Positions 1-8,267 of a stretch of 64,000 bases of DNA are shown here, in pieces. Each line of letters begins with the position of its first letter. Positions within the stretch are counted from its first letter, which is position 1. A model generated the notes under the pieces. The model did no database searches, was not told where the DNA came from, and worked only from the letters and a program-made list of their open reading frames with translations. Source of the stretch: an uncultured Brevibacillus sp. (GTDB lineage: Bacteria; Bacillota; Bacilli; Brevibacillales; Brevibacillaceae); NCBI RefSeq assembly GCF_947502445.1, contig NZ_CANMZW010000011.1, positions 1 to 64,000 of the forward strand, in the 5' to 3' direction. The position numbers and the translations under genes were made by a program.

Positions 1-75
1 CTTGGCTAGTGGTTGGTAACTACAAACCCCCACAGTGGACTTTCACCACCTAGTTAGTCGCCATGCGTGGCGCAC
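1..75 (-). mobile_element. Group II intron, 5' end (class C-like), truncated by window edge
   Basis: Read on the minus strand from position 75 leftwards, the sequence begins GTGCGCCACGCATGG and continues with GGTGGTGAAAGTCCAC about 26 bases in. GTGYG at the 5' end and the GGTGAAAGTCC-type segment of domain I are hallmarks of bacterial group II introns, and the layout matches the start of the Oceanobacillus group IIC intron as I remember it. The insertion point lies directly after the stem-loop of an intrinsic terminator (82-118), the usual target of class C introns. Only the first 75 bases are present; the ribozyme core and any intron-encoded reverse transcriptase lie outside. I read no protein here. 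Fairly sure. Confidence 0.75.
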
Positions 76-118
76 TACAAGAAGATCCGCCAGTGATGAG
101 CATATGCTGGCGGATCTT
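76..118 (-). terminator. Intrinsic terminator of the ABC-F gene, target of the intron
   Basis: Inverted repeat GATCCGCCAG (84-93) and CTGGCGGATC (107-116), extended by two A-T pairs, lies 15 bases after the ABC-F stop codon on the minus strand. The expected T tract reads CTTCTTGTA and is cut off by the group II intron starting at 75. Confidence 0.8.
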
Positions 119-132
119 TTTCTGTTCCCTCC

Positions 133-2076
133 CTATGCTTCTTGCAGCGCAAGCCAGGCTGAAAACGTGGCATCCATCTCGTCTTGCACCTGCTCCATCT
201 CTTGCTGCCATGCAACAAGCTGCTGATAGTCTGCTGCCTCATTGTGGAGAAGATCTGTTAATTCTCCCTTTTTCGCTTCCAGACTCGTAATTTTTTGTTC
301 CAGCTCTGCCAGCTTGTAAGCGTTCGGACGCTTGGCTGGGACTTGTGCAGCGGCTTGCACAGGCGCGCTTTCGACTACGGGAGCTGGCTTTTCGGGTACG
401 ACCTTTTTCGCTCGCTCCTCACTTTCCACCGTCTGGGCGAGGCTACGCTGCCTTTGCTTTTCCCGTGCTTCTTCATAAGAACCGACATCGTGGACCAGCC
501 TTCTGTTTTCCACCCAGAATACTCCATCGACCATCTTTTGCAGGAAGTAGCGGTCATGCGAGACGATAAACAACGAGCCTTTAAAATCAGCCAGCGCTTC
601 CTCCAGTGTCTCGCGAGCCTCGATGTCCAGATGATTCGTCGGTTCATCAAGAATCAGGAGATTGATTTCCTGATGCATCATCTGGGCGAGCCGCAGACGC
701 ATCCTCTCTCCACCGCTCAGCTGCCCAATTCGTTTAAATACATGCTCTCCGTAAAAAAGGAAGCGGGCAAGCAGATGTCGTGCTTCAGGCTCTGTGACGC
801 GAGCCACCTCCCGGAATACGTCAATCAGCCTTTGATTCTGGTCACCGCCTAGCGCTTGCTGTGATAAATAACCGACCTTTACGCTACTGCCTATCTTCAG
901 CGTACCGCTATCTGGTGCCAGCTCACCGAGTAACAGCCTGATTAATGTAGATTTGCCGCAACCGTTTGGACCGAGCAGTGCTTTTCTTTCGCCAAAACGA
1001 AGCAGGAAGCTCGCGTCCTCAAACAGTCGTTTCCCTCCAAATGACTGGTACACACTATTTGCTACCAGCACATCCTGACCGCTGCGCTCCGTCTTTTGAA
1101 ATTGCAGGCCCATGCGATCTGCTTCCATCCTCGGTCTTTCGATTCGTTCAATCCTCGCCAGTGCCTTTTCCATACTTTTTGCCCGGCGATGAAAAGCCTC
1201 GTTTGGCGGATTGGAGCGATTTCCCCATTCCTTCAGCCGCTTGATCGTCTCTTTCATTTTCTTGATTCTCTTCTGCTGTTCTTGGTATGCAGCAAATTGA
1301 CGCAAGAGCCGCTCTTCCCTCTCCGTGACAAACGCACTGTAGTTCCCGATATAAAACTCTGCCTCGCCACCGTCTACATGATAGACCGAGGTTACGACCG
1401 CATCGAGGAAGTAGCGATCGTGTGAAATGATCAATACTGTGCCAGGATAGCTCTTTAAAAACTCCTCCAGCCATTCCATCGAGTGAACGTCCAAATGGTT
1501 TGTCGGCTCATCGAGCAAAAGAACATCACTGCGCTGACACAGCAGCTTGGCAAGACCTGCTTTGGTTTTCTCTCCGCCACTTAACTGGGCAAAAGGGGTA
1601 GCCAGCAGCTCAGGGGAGATTCCTAAGCCTTCTGTCACTTGCGCCATTCTCGTCTCCCATTGATACCCGTCCATTTGCTCAAATTCGTCCTGCCATCTCT
1701 GATAGCGCTGCATCAGGCGGTTCAGCTCTTGTTCGTCTTCATAGGACGCCCCCATCTGCTGTTCCAGCTCGCGCATTTGCTGCTCAAGCTTGCGTACTTC
1801 CGTAAATGCACTTGCAATTACATCTTCTCCTGTCCACTCTGCTGGATAAGAAGGCGTCTGCGGCAAATAAGCCCATACCGTCCCTTTTGCGCGGTATAGC
1901 TCACCTGCGTCAGGGCTTTCGATTCCTGCCAGCAGCTTGAACAAAGTGGTTTTGCCTGCACCGTTGGGCCCGACGATTCCGACCCGCTCGCCTGCTTTTA
2001 TTTCCAAAGTAATATCCTGCAAAACCGGATCTGCTCCATACGATTTCTGGATCTGTTGAGTAGCTACGATTATCAT
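133..2076 (-). CDS. ABC-F family ATP-binding protein
   Basis: A 647-residue soluble protein with two ABC ATPase domains and no membrane segment, the architecture of ABC-F translation factors and ribosome-protection proteins that act on the ribosomal E site. The first domain has Walker A GPNGAGKTT near residue 36, signature LSGGEKTK and LLLDEPTNHLD; the second has GPNGCGKST, LSGGERMR and LILDEPTNHLD. The basic interdomain linker contains FHRRAKSMEKALAR, and a charged linker plus a coiled-coil tail (about 590-647) ends the protein, as in YdiF/Uup-like members. RBS GGGAGG lies 9 bases before ATG. The leader carries a small ORF and a terminator, which in this family often means antibiotic-induced attenuation. 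Whether it gives resistance or is a housekeeping factor cannot be told from sequence. Confidence 0.88.
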   Translation of the reverse strand: MIIVATQQIQKSYGADPVLQDITLEIKAGERVGIVGPNGAGKTTLFKLLAGIESPDAGELYRAKGTVWAYLPQTPSYPAEWTGEDVIASAFTEVRKLEQQMRELEQQMGASYEDEQELNRLMQRYQRWQDEFEQMDGYQWETRMAQVTEGLGISPELLATPFAQLSGGEKTKAGLAKLLCQRSDVLLLDEPTNHLDVHSMEWLEEFLKSYPGTVLIISHDRYFLDAVVTSVYHVDGGEAEFYIGNYSAFVTEREERLLRQFAAYQEQQKRIKKMKETIKRLKEWGNRSNPPNEAFHRRAKSMEKALARIERIERPRMEADRMGLQFQKTERSGQDVLVANSVYQSFGGKRLFEDASFLLRFGERKALLGPNGCGKSTLIRLLLGELAPDSGTLKIGSSVKVGYLSQQALGGDQNQRLIDVFREVARVTEPEARHLLARFLFYGEHVFKRIGQLSGGERMRLRLAQMMHQEINLLILDEPTNHLDIEARETLEEALADFKGSLFIVSHDRYFLQKMVDGVFWVENRRLVHDVGSYEEAREKQRQRSLAQTVESEERAKKVVPEKPAPVVESAPVQAAAQVPAKRPNAYKLAELEQKITSLEAKKGELTDLLHNEAADYQQLVAWQQEMEQVQDEMDATFSAWLALQEA

Positions 2077-2120
2077 GATAAATTCCTCCCTGGTATGGTG
2101 ATACGACTAAAAATGAACGC

Positions 2121-2149
2121 AAAAAAGCCGCAGGCAAAATACCTGCGGC
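2121..2149 (-). terminator. Attenuator-like terminator in the ABC-F leader
   Basis: On the minus strand GCCGCAGG and CCTGCGGC form a perfect 8-bp stem followed by six T residues. It ends 45 bases before the ABC-F start codon and downstream of a short leader ORF, so it would stop transcription before the gene. A second hairpin (2163-2191, GACTGCACAGC facing GCTGGTGCTAGTC) precedes it. I found no obvious anti-terminator sequence. Confidence 0.7.
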
Positions 2150-2205
2150 ATCGTGAAAGGTTGACTGCACAGCAAAAAGCTGGTGCTAGTCAGTAGCCTT
2201 AAAAT

Positions 2206-2364
2206 TTACAAGAACAAATTGTTCCCGCTGAGATGCATGGTACGCCTCTGGATACTCCATTCAGTTGTATGACTGAAAAAGGACAGACTGATCCCGTTAG
2301 GCGCTACATCATGCGTCATACTGGAAGTTTCTACCACAAACCAAGCCTGAAGAGTTCCGAACAC
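2206..2364 (-). CDS. Possible leader peptide upstream of the ABC-F gene
   Basis: GTG-initiated ORF of 52 codons starting VFGTLQAW, with a good ribosome binding site GGAGGTG (2372-2378) about 9 bases upstream. Its stop lies just ahead of two hairpins, the second a terminator, and 129 bases before the ABC-F start. ABC-F resistance genes such as vmlR and msrD use translated leaders for ribosome-mediated attenuation, so a regulatory leader role is inferred. The peptide has no recognisable domain and is longer than most such leaders; a longer in-frame version from 2433 exists without a good RBS. Confidence 0.4.
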   Translation of the reverse strand: MFGTLQAWFVVETSSMTHDVAPNGISLSFFSHTTEWSIQRRTMHLSGNNLFL

Positions 2365-2441
2365 GTACCTACACCTCCATTCCAAATAAGTAATCTTATC
2401 CCACATCATACAACAGGGAGTGGAAAATAACAACAGTCATG

Positions 2442-3212
2442 TTACTTAAATGGTTGATTCGTATCTACATCGATGACAACCAGAGTCGTGTATGGCGCAA
2501 GCTTTGCCTTTCCTACCAAATACGGATAGGTGATTACCTGCGGATACATCCGATCAGGATCAGGCGAGGTCTGCTTCACGTATACGATCAGCTGCTCCCA
2601 GCTTTGCTGAACCTTGACCACTTGCAGGCCATACCCGGGATGAGGGGATTCCCCTCGGGCGATGACATACAAATCGCCCTGATTATGCACTCCCTTTTCC
2701 TTTTTCACCGATTCAACAAAAGCCTGCTGCTCTGACGTCAGCTTTTCCGCATCCACAAGCACAAATTTATCTTCAGACTGCGCTGCGATGATTTCCACCG
2801 CCCTTTTTTCAGCATTCCATTCGATTTTGTAGCCTGCTTGTTCTGCCATCCACCTAAGCGGCAAGTAAACCGTGCCATCACGAACGATAGCGGGCTGCCC
2901 ATCCTCTTTCCACGTTCCGTTGACTGCCACTTTCCCCAAATCAAGCTGAAACATCAGGGTAGCTTGCCCACGTGTTAATTTTCCTGTATTTCCTTCCAGC
3001 TTCCATTCTGCCTGCAAAAGGCGCTTCGCATCCTCGGCAGACACATAGGTGCGCTGGTTAGCGATAATCGAAGCCTTTTGCATCGATGCTTGCTTTCCGT
3101 CTACCATGATCACCGGAGTAGCAGACGACACTGGTGCGGCCATGATCGGTTGTGCTGCGAATAGCGACATCCCTAGTACAGCAGCGAGTGCAATCTTTCT
3201 TTTCATCGCCAT
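2442..3212 (-). CDS. Secreted protein with copper amine oxidase-like stalk domain and PrcB-like C-terminus
   Basis: 256 residues with a signal peptide (MAMKRKIALAAVLGMSLFA, cleavage near APVSSA). Residues about 33-125 match the copper-amine-oxidase N-terminal/stalk pattern of Bacillota (VDGKQASMQKASIIANQRTY; YLPLRWMAEQAGYKIEW), a surface-anchoring or peptidoglycan-associated fold without the oxidase. Residues about 160-256 resemble the PrcB C-terminal domain (GESPHPGYGLQVV; then a VIDVD end). RBS GGAGG lies 5 to 10 bases before ATG. It is monocistronic and extracytoplasmic; the ligand is unknown. Confidence 0.75.
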   Translation of the reverse strand: MAMKRKIALAAVLGMSLFAAQPIMAAPVSSATPVIMVDGKQASMQKASIIANQRTYVSAEDAKRLLQAEWKLEGNTGKLTRGQATLMFQLDLGKVAVNGTWKEDGQPAIVRDGTVYLPLRWMAEQAGYKIEWNAEKRAVEIIAAQSEDKFVLVDAEKLTSEQQAFVESVKKEKGVHNQGDLYVIARGESPHPGYGLQVVKVQQSWEQLIVYVKQTSPDPDRMYPQVITYPYLVGKAKLAPYTTLVVIDVDTNQPFK

Positions 3213-3356
3213 TCCTCCATTTCTGTATTTTCACTGTCTCTATCTTGTTAGACAGAGCGCCCCTCTTATTCGTTTCATGGGCAAAACCCGCTCTTCTCCC
3301 AACTGCGAAAAGACCGGGTATCTGTTATTCGAATTTGATTGGCAGCTGCTGCGCGT

Positions 3357-4295
3357 TTAATGCAATAGCCAGTTTCCCATGAGTACAACTGCCGGTATCG
3401 AGAGCAGCGCGAGCAGAGTCGAGAAAACCGTCGTTATTGCACCCATCTCTTCATCCGCAGAATAGCGTGCAAACAAGATGGAGGCAAGCGTCAACGTAGG
3501 CATCGCTACCTGCACCAGCGTTACGCTGACGATGTCTTGATCCAGCGGAAAGGTCGACAATAAAAAGGCAGTGAACAGCGGGAACAAAAACAGTTTAAAC
3601 GCAATCGGCATCCCAAGCAGTGGCAAGGATACTTGCGGCTTGTTGCGTAAAAAAAGCGGCAGCAGCATCCCGATGTACATCATTGCCAGCGGGGAAGCCA
3701 GCTTGGACAGCGTACCGAACAAGCCTTTGACCGGCTCTGGAGGAGCAAAACCAATCAATGCCGAGCCGAGCCCGAGCACAATTGCGATCATTGGAATATT
3801 GACGAGAGTCTTCAAGCCCTTCAACGAAAACGAGCCTTTTTCCTGGAGCATCATAACCCCTACAGTCCACAGGACAACATCCACACCTGCATCAAAGATC
3901 GCTGCCAGCAGTGCCCCCTTTGGGCCAAACAGTGCGGCACAAAGCGGCAGGCCGATAAATCCCGTATTGCCTAACCCCGACAGAATCGCAATTTCACGCC
4001 GTTTTTTAGCCGGCAAGGGAAGGGTCCGCGCACCTGCCCAGCCAAGAAAAATTCCTAAACAATTTAACAAAATAGAAATGAGGAATATTGTGAAAATTTG
4101 CGTGATAACTTGCTTGTCCATCGGCGTCTGAAAAATCCCGTCCAAAATAATACAGGGCATCGCCACATTAATAATAATGGTGATAACCAACTGGCGGGAA
4201 TCGGCCGTCAATGGCTGTCGGTAACCAATCAGGCTACCGATTCCAATAATAACGGCCATCACAAGAATGGACTGTTGCAGTGTTTGCAGTTCCAT
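3357..4295 (-). CDS. AEC family (auxin efflux carrier-like) transporter
   Basis: A 312-residue membrane protein with about ten hydrophobic segments split by a central loop, the usual AEC/YfdV length. Typical family features are the N-terminal NVAMPCIILDGIF and, in the middle, LGNTGFIGLPL, a conserved crossover region with GNTGF. Substrate is unknown; members move organic acids such as malate or malonate. RBS GGGGGAG precedes ATG. The following minus-strand gene starts separately downstream of 3357. No regulator sits next to it. Confidence 0.85.
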   Translation of the reverse strand: MELQTLQQSILVMAVIIGIGSLIGYRQPLTADSRQLVITIIINVAMPCIILDGIFQTPMDKQVITQIFTIFLISILLNCLGIFLGWAGARTLPLPAKKRREIAILSGLGNTGFIGLPLCAALFGPKGALLAAIFDAGVDVVLWTVGVMMLQEKGSFSLKGLKTLVNIPMIAIVLGLGSALIGFAPPEPVKGLFGTLSKLASPLAMMYIGMLLPLFLRNKPQVSLPLLGMPIAFKLFLFPLFTAFLLSTFPLDQDIVSVTLVQVAMPTLTLASILFARYSADEEMGAITTVFSTLLALLSIPAVVLMGNWLLH

Positions 4296-4310
4296 CGTAC
4301 TCTCCCCCGC

Positions 4311-4718
4311 CTACATTTCTACAGGGAGCCATTGCAGCTGATCCGGCTCACCCTTATCACATGTACGCAGCACATCACCACATAAAGGAACTACCTGCGT
4401 GAGTGGTACACACCAGGAGACCGGAAAAGCCACTTCACTTCCCTCGATCACGAGCGATGCCATCACCGCAGCTCTTTGCTCGTTTGTCGTCAAAACAAAA
4501 TGCTTCTCAGAAGGCTCGTGCTCCTTCCACTGAACGAGCACCAAGCCATTATTTCCACCTGCAACCACAAGGTCTACGTGGTCGCCATAGGCGGCATGCA
4601 CCAAAGTCCGATCGACACCGTTTAACCGGGCAATCTCCTTTAATACCTCATGCCAAGCGACGTGCTTTTGCTCGACGCCGCTCTCATCTGTATAGACACG
4701 CCAATCGTTTAACATCAT
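4311..4718 (-). CDS. Conserved hypothetical protein, 135 aa
   Basis: A soluble protein starting MMLNDWRVYTDESGVEQKHVAW and ending QLQWLPVEM. The start at 4718 is chosen because AAGGAG (4725-4730) sits 6 bases upstream; an in-frame ATG at 4745 lacks an RBS. It has a repeated pattern of beta strands with tryptophans (DWRVY, VQWKEH, PVSWCVP), which recalls Imm1-type immunity proteins, but I see no toxin gene beside it and do not assign a function. The stop lies 15 bases before the start of the AEC gene, so the two probably share a transcript. Confidence 0.6.
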   Translation of the reverse strand: MMLNDWRVYTDESGVEQKHVAWHEVLKEIARLNGVDRTLVHAAYGDHVDLVVAGGNNGLVLVQWKEHEPSEKHFVLTTNEQRAAVMASLVIEGSEVAFPVSWCVPLTQVVPLCGDVLRTCDKGEPDQLQWLPVEM

Positions 4719-4879
4719 TACGAACTCCTTTTGAAAAACGCCCAAGATTCGTACCTAATTGTACGCTTCTTCTGTAGGAACCTCAACCACTAGTTGTCCA
4801 GTCCCTGTTACTTTTCAACATAACCTGTAAGGAAAAAGCAAATCCTTATGAGGTGGGCAAACACAATCAGCTTATTGAA

Positions 4880-4902
4880 TACATAGTATTATGATCGGAA
4901 TT
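4880..4902 (+). promoter_or_regulatory. CymR-like box upstream of the cystine transporter
   Basis: The element begins TACAT, has A-T-rich spacing and ends GATCGGAATT. Compared with the CymR consensus of B. subtilis (TAAW at the left, ANATNGGAATT at the right) 13 of 16 defined positions match by my count. It lies 13 bases before the -35 box of the promoter at 4916, ahead of a TcyA-like gene, the expected CymR target class. Inference. Confidence 0.4.
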
Positions 4903-4915
4903 TAAATAATTTTCG

Positions 4916-4944
4916 TTGACAAAGCCATTGTCTGCCACTACTAT
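4916..4944 (+). promoter_or_regulatory. SigA promoter of the first cystine-binding gene
   Basis: TTGACA (4916-4921), a 17-bp spacer and TACTAT (4939-4944), 38 bases before the start codon at 4983. Confidence 0.8.
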
Positions 4945-4982
4945 GAATCCATGAAATCAGATCAACAAAAGGGGATTTTCAA

Positions 4983-5810
4983 ATGAAGAAGGTCGTTTTC
5001 TCCACTCTATTATCTTGTCTGCTCCTGGGAATGGTTGGTTGTAGCAGCTCCAGCGCCCCTTCCCAGCCTAATAACGCTACACCTCCAACCGAGCAAGCTT
5101 CCGCTCAAAATTTGCTCGAAAAGGTCAAAAGCGAGAAAAAGCTCGTTATCGGAACTGAAGGAACGTACTCTCCATTTACTTTCCATGATCAGTCTGGCAA
5201 ATTGACCGGCTACGATGTGGATGTTGTAACCGAGGTAGCTAAACGTCTCGGTGTTGAACCCGAATTTCAGGAAACCCAATGGGATGCCATGTTTGCAGGT
5301 CTGGACTCCAAGCGCTTTGATGTGATTGCGAATCAGGTAGGCATCCGTCCTGACCGTCAGGAGAAATACGATTTTTCCAAGCCTTACTCCATTTCTCGCG
5401 CCGTTCTCGTGACGCACAAGGATAATACTACTGTAAAAGATTTTAAAGACATTAAAGGACTAAAAGCAGGACAATCGATGACGAGCAACTACGCTGATCT
5501 CGCACGCGCCAGTGAAGCAGAAATCGTCGGTGTAGACAACTTTAATCAGGCTATCGATTTGATTGCGCAAAAACGCGTGGATGTCGTCATCAACGATAAT
5601 TTGTCCGTACTCGATTTTCTGAAGCATAAGCCAGATACGCCGATCAAGGTCGTGGCGAAAAACGAACAAGGACAGCCAACCGGCTTTATGTACCGCAAAG
5701 GCAGCACCGAGCTGGCAGATGCCATGAACAAGGTGCTCGATGAAATGCATCAGGATGGTACACTCAAGACGATCTCCGAAAAGTGGTTCGGTGAGGATAT
5801 CTCCAAGTAA
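4983..5810 (+). CDS. tcyA: Cystine/polar amino acid ABC transporter substrate-binding lipoprotein (first copy)
   Basis: 275 residues. A lipoprotein signal peptide ends in the lipobox LGMVGC near residue 20, so the mature protein is lipid-anchored outside the membrane. The body is a family 3 solute-binding domain (about 45-272) with GTEGTYSPFTFHD, GYDVDVVTEVAKRLGV, ETQWDAMFAGLDSKRFDV and the end EKWFGEDISK, all closely like B. subtilis TcyA, the L-cystine receptor. RBS GGGGATTTTCAA precedes ATG. A second receptor, a permease and an ATPase follow in the same direction. Substrate identity by family resemblance only. Confidence 0.88.
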   Translation: MKKVVFSTLLSCLLLGMVGCSSSSAPSQPNNATPPTEQASAQNLLEKVKSEKKLVIGTEGTYSPFTFHDQSGKLTGYDVDVVTEVAKRLGVEPEFQETQWDAMFAGLDSKRFDVIANQVGIRPDRQEKYDFSKPYSISRAVLVTHKDNTTVKDFKDIKGLKAGQSMTSNYADLARASEAEIVGVDNFNQAIDLIAQKRVDVVINDNLSVLDFLKHKPDTPIKVVAKNEQGQPTGFMYRKGSTELADAMNKVLDEMHQDGTLKTISEKWFGEDISK

Positions 5811-5856
5811 CTTCCTTGAAGGTTTCATGCGATGATCATCAAATTTTTCTTATACG

Positions 5857-5885
5857 TTGACAAAACAGCTTGGCCCTTTTAGTAT
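5857..5885 (+). promoter_or_regulatory. SigA promoter of the second receptor gene
   Basis: TTGACA (5857-5862), 17-bp spacer, TAGTAT (5880-5885), 41 bases before the ATG at 5926. It lets the second receptor and transporter genes be expressed independently of the first receptor. Confidence 0.8.
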
Positions 5886-5925
5886 GGGTCTAAATAATTC
5901 ACATCGGTTTAGTGGGGGATCATTT

Positions 5926-6762
5926 ATGAAAAAACTATTGCTTTCTGTTCTCGTTTCTGGATTATTCGTCGCACTTGCGGGCTGCGGCGCTTCGTCTACC
6001 GATCAATCTCAGTCAAATAACAATGCTTCCACCCCAGCAAAGGAAGAAAAGAAAGAACAAAGCTTGTTAGATAAAGTAAAAGCAGACGGAAAAATTCTCA
6101 TTGGTACAGAAGGAACCTACGCTCCATTTACCTTCCACGATCAATCCGGCAAGCTGACCGGCTATGATGTAGATGTAGTAACCGAGGTAGCGAAGCGAAT
6201 CGGTGTGGAGCCTGTTTTCCAGGAAACGCAGTGGGATGCGATATTTGCGGGGCTCGATTCCAAACGCTTTGACGTGGTAGCAAACCAGGTTGGTATCCGT
6301 CCTGACCGCCAGGAAAAATACGACTTCTCCAACCCGTATACTGTTTCTACCGCAGTTCTCGTAGCGCATAAAGACAACACTACGGTAAAAGGCTTTGAAG
6401 ATATCAAAGGACTGAAAGCCGGTCAAACCTTGACGAGCAACCTGACTGACATCGCTAAGAAAAATGGCGCTGAAATCGTTGCTGTTGAAGGCTTCAACCA
6501 AGCAATCGATCTGCTCGTTACCAAACGGGTAGACATCACGATTAATGACGGATTGTCCTTGCTCGACTTCCTGAAGCAAAAACCAGACACTCCAATCAAG
6601 GTCATTGCTAAAGATCCGAACGTATCGAAAAACGGATTCTTGTTCCGCAAAGGCAGCACTGATCTCGTAGAAGCTTTCAACAAAGCCCTCGACGAAATGG
6701 AAAAAGACGGTACAAGTGCAAAAATTTCTGAGAAATGGTTTGGTGCAGATGTTTCTAAATAA
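5926..6762 (+). CDS. tcyA: Cystine/polar amino acid ABC transporter substrate-binding lipoprotein (second copy)
   Basis: 278 residues from ATG 5926; the open frame extends upstream to 5857 but that TTG is the -35 box, and GTGGGGGA sits before 5926. The lipobox is LVALAGC. Domain and motifs repeat the preceding protein (GTEGTYAPFTFHD, GYDVDVVTEVAKRIGV, GLDSKRFDVVANQ), with most divergence in the linker after the lipobox and in the second lobe (residues about 170-215), so the two are tandem paralogues with perhaps different ligand preference. Its end overlaps the permease start by 14 bases, which suggests coupling of this copy to the membrane components. Confidence 0.88.
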   Translation: MKKLLLSVLVSGLFVALAGCGASSTDQSQSNNNASTPAKEEKKEQSLLDKVKADGKILIGTEGTYAPFTFHDQSGKLTGYDVDVVTEVAKRIGVEPVFQETQWDAIFAGLDSKRFDVVANQVGIRPDRQEKYDFSNPYTVSTAVLVAHKDNTTVKGFEDIKGLKAGQTLTSNLTDIAKKNGAEIVAVEGFNQAIDLLVTKRVDITINDGLSLLDFLKQKPDTPIKVIAKDPNVSKNGFLFRKGSTDLVEAFNKALDEMEKDGTSAKISEKWFGADVSK

Positions 6763-7444
6763 CTTTTTTGACAACCCTGAACGCCTGAACCGTTGGATCG
6801 ATATCGCACAAAGCTCCTTTCTGCCTCTTTTGAAAGGAGCCTTGCTCTATTCTTTGACACTTGCCCTCGTTTCCTTTTTCTTTGGTCTGATCATTGCGAT
6901 TTTGACAGCGCTGGCTCGCCTCTCCGGGATTAAGCCGTTGATCGGCCTCGCTCGATTTTATGTCTCTCTCATTCGCGGGACGCCTCTATTAGTCCAGCTG
7001 TTCATCATCTTCTTTGGCTTGCCGAGTGTCGGAATTATGATTGATCCGTTTCCTTCTGCAGTAATCGGCTTCTCACTCAGTGTCGGTGCTTATTCCTCCG
7101 AGGTCGTGCGCGCGGCGATTTTGTCTATCCACAAAGGGCAATGGGAAGCCGCATACTCGCTTGGAATGACGTATTGGCAAGCGCTTCGGCGTGTCGTTCT
7201 GCCACAGGCTGCCCGTGTCTCGGTTCCGCCTTTGTCCAACTCGTTTATCAGCTTGGTCAAGGATACGTCACTGGCAGCTGCGATCCTCGTTCCGGAGATG
7301 TTTCGCAAAGCACAGGAGATCGTGGCCGCTACATACGAGCCGCTTTTGGTCTATTCAGAGGCCGCTCTCATCTACTGGATGATCTGCTTCGTCCTCTCTA
7401 TCATTCAGGATCGCATCGAAAACAAACTGGACCGTTACGTATAA
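6749..7444 (+). CDS. tcyB: Amino acid ABC transporter permease (cystine type)
   Basis: 231 residues from the ATG at 6749, inside the end of the receptor gene; an in-frame ATG at 6716 would overlap more. Several transmembrane helices form a HisM-type permease fold. The EAA loop that docks on the ATPase is visible as the stretch GQWEAAYSLGMTYWQALRRV (about residues 140-160), and SLIRGTPLLVQLF is the usual family 3 motif. No strong RBS, so translation may rely on coupling. Forms the channel with the ATPase encoded next. Confidence 0.85.
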   Translation: MFLNNFFDNPERLNRWIDIAQSSFLPLLKGALLYSLTLALVSFFFGLIIAILTALARLSGIKPLIGLARFYVSLIRGTPLLVQLFIIFFGLPSVGIMIDPFPSAVIGFSLSVGAYSSEVVRAAILSIHKGQWEAAYSLGMTYWQALRRVVLPQAARVSVPPLSNSFISLVKDTSLAAAILVPEMFRKAQEIVAATYEPLLVYSEAALIYWMICFVLSIIQDRIENKLDRYV

Positions 7445-7460
7445 GAAGTAGGTGAATGCT

Positions 7461-8198
7461 ATGATTACGATTACAAATTTGCATAAACAGTTTGCTAGCC
7501 TCGAAGTGCTAAAAGGGATTTCGTTGAACGTCGAAAAAGGAAAGGTAGTCGTTATCATCGGTCCTTCCGGCTCTGGCAAAACGACTCTGCTCCGCTGCCT
7601 CAACGCCTTGGAAATCCCAACGAACGGCAGTGTCCAAATCGGCGAAGTCAAGCTGGATTTCTCCCAAAAGGTTGAACGATCAAGTATTCCGCGCCTTCGC
7701 AAACAAACCGGAATGGTTTTTCAGAGCTACAACCTGTTCCCCCACATGACTGCACTGGAAAACGTCATGGAAGGGCCTGTGACCGTAAAAAAGGAAGACA
7801 GGGAAAAAGCAAAAACAAAAGCGGCTGCATTGCTCGCAAAAGTAGGGCTGGGAGACAAGCTGGACCATTTTCCGGCCCAGCTCTCTGGTGGGCAGCAGCA
7901 ACGCGTAGGCATTGCTCGTGCTTTGGCGATGGACCCGCAGGTTATGCTCTTTGACGAGCCTACCTCTGCTCTTGACCCTGAGCTGGTCGGCGAGGTTCTG
8001 AAGGTCATGAAGGAGCTTGCACTGGAAGGCATGACGATGGTCGTGGTGACTCATGAGATGGGCTTTGCTCGCGAGGTTGCAGATGAAGTCATTTTCATGG
8101 ATCAGGGTGTCATCGTGGAGCGCGACAGCCCTCAGCAGCTGTTTAGCCAACCCCGCGAGGATCGGACGCGCCAATTTCTACAGCATCTTAAATCGTAA
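7461..8198 (+). CDS. tcyC: Amino acid ABC transporter ATP-binding protein (cystine type)
   Basis: 245 residues. Walker [10 protein letters not shown] (about 33-41), Q-loop [16 protein letters not shown], signature LSGGQQQRV, Walker [15 protein letters not shown] and the switch histidine in [14 protein letters not shown]. These are the polar-amino-acid-uptake ATPase motifs. ATG 7461 is preferred over GTG 7452 because AGGTGA stands 6 bases before it. It lies 16 bases after the permease and closes the operon ahead of a terminator. Confidence 0.88.
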   Translation: MITITNLHKQFASLEVLKGISLNVEKGKVVVIIGPSGSGKTTLLRCLNALEIPTNGSVQIGEVKLDFSQKVERSSIPRLRKQTGMVFQSYNLFPHMTALENVMEGPVTVKKEDREKAKTKAAALLAKVGLGDKLDHFPAQLSGGQQQRVGIARALAMDPQVMLFDEPTSALDPELVGEVLKVMKELALEGMTMVVVTHEMGFAREVADEVIFMDQGVIVERDSPQQLFSQPREDRTRQFLQHLKS

Positions 8199-8214
8199 AT
8201 TGCTTAAGTAAAAA

Positions 8215-8252
8215 AGACTCTGCGTTCGTATTTTGAACACAGAGTCTTTTTC
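8215..8252 (+). terminator. Terminator of the cystine transporter operon
   Basis: GACTCTG with GTTC (8216-8227) pairs with GAACACAGAGTC (8235-8246), followed by five T residues. Confidence 0.8.
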
Positions 8253-8267
8253 CATTTCGATTAGGCC

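Noticed and set aside
5857..5925. Upstream TTG start for the second receptor
   Set aside because: That TTG is the -35 box of a consensus promoter; the lipoprotein signal begins at 5926.
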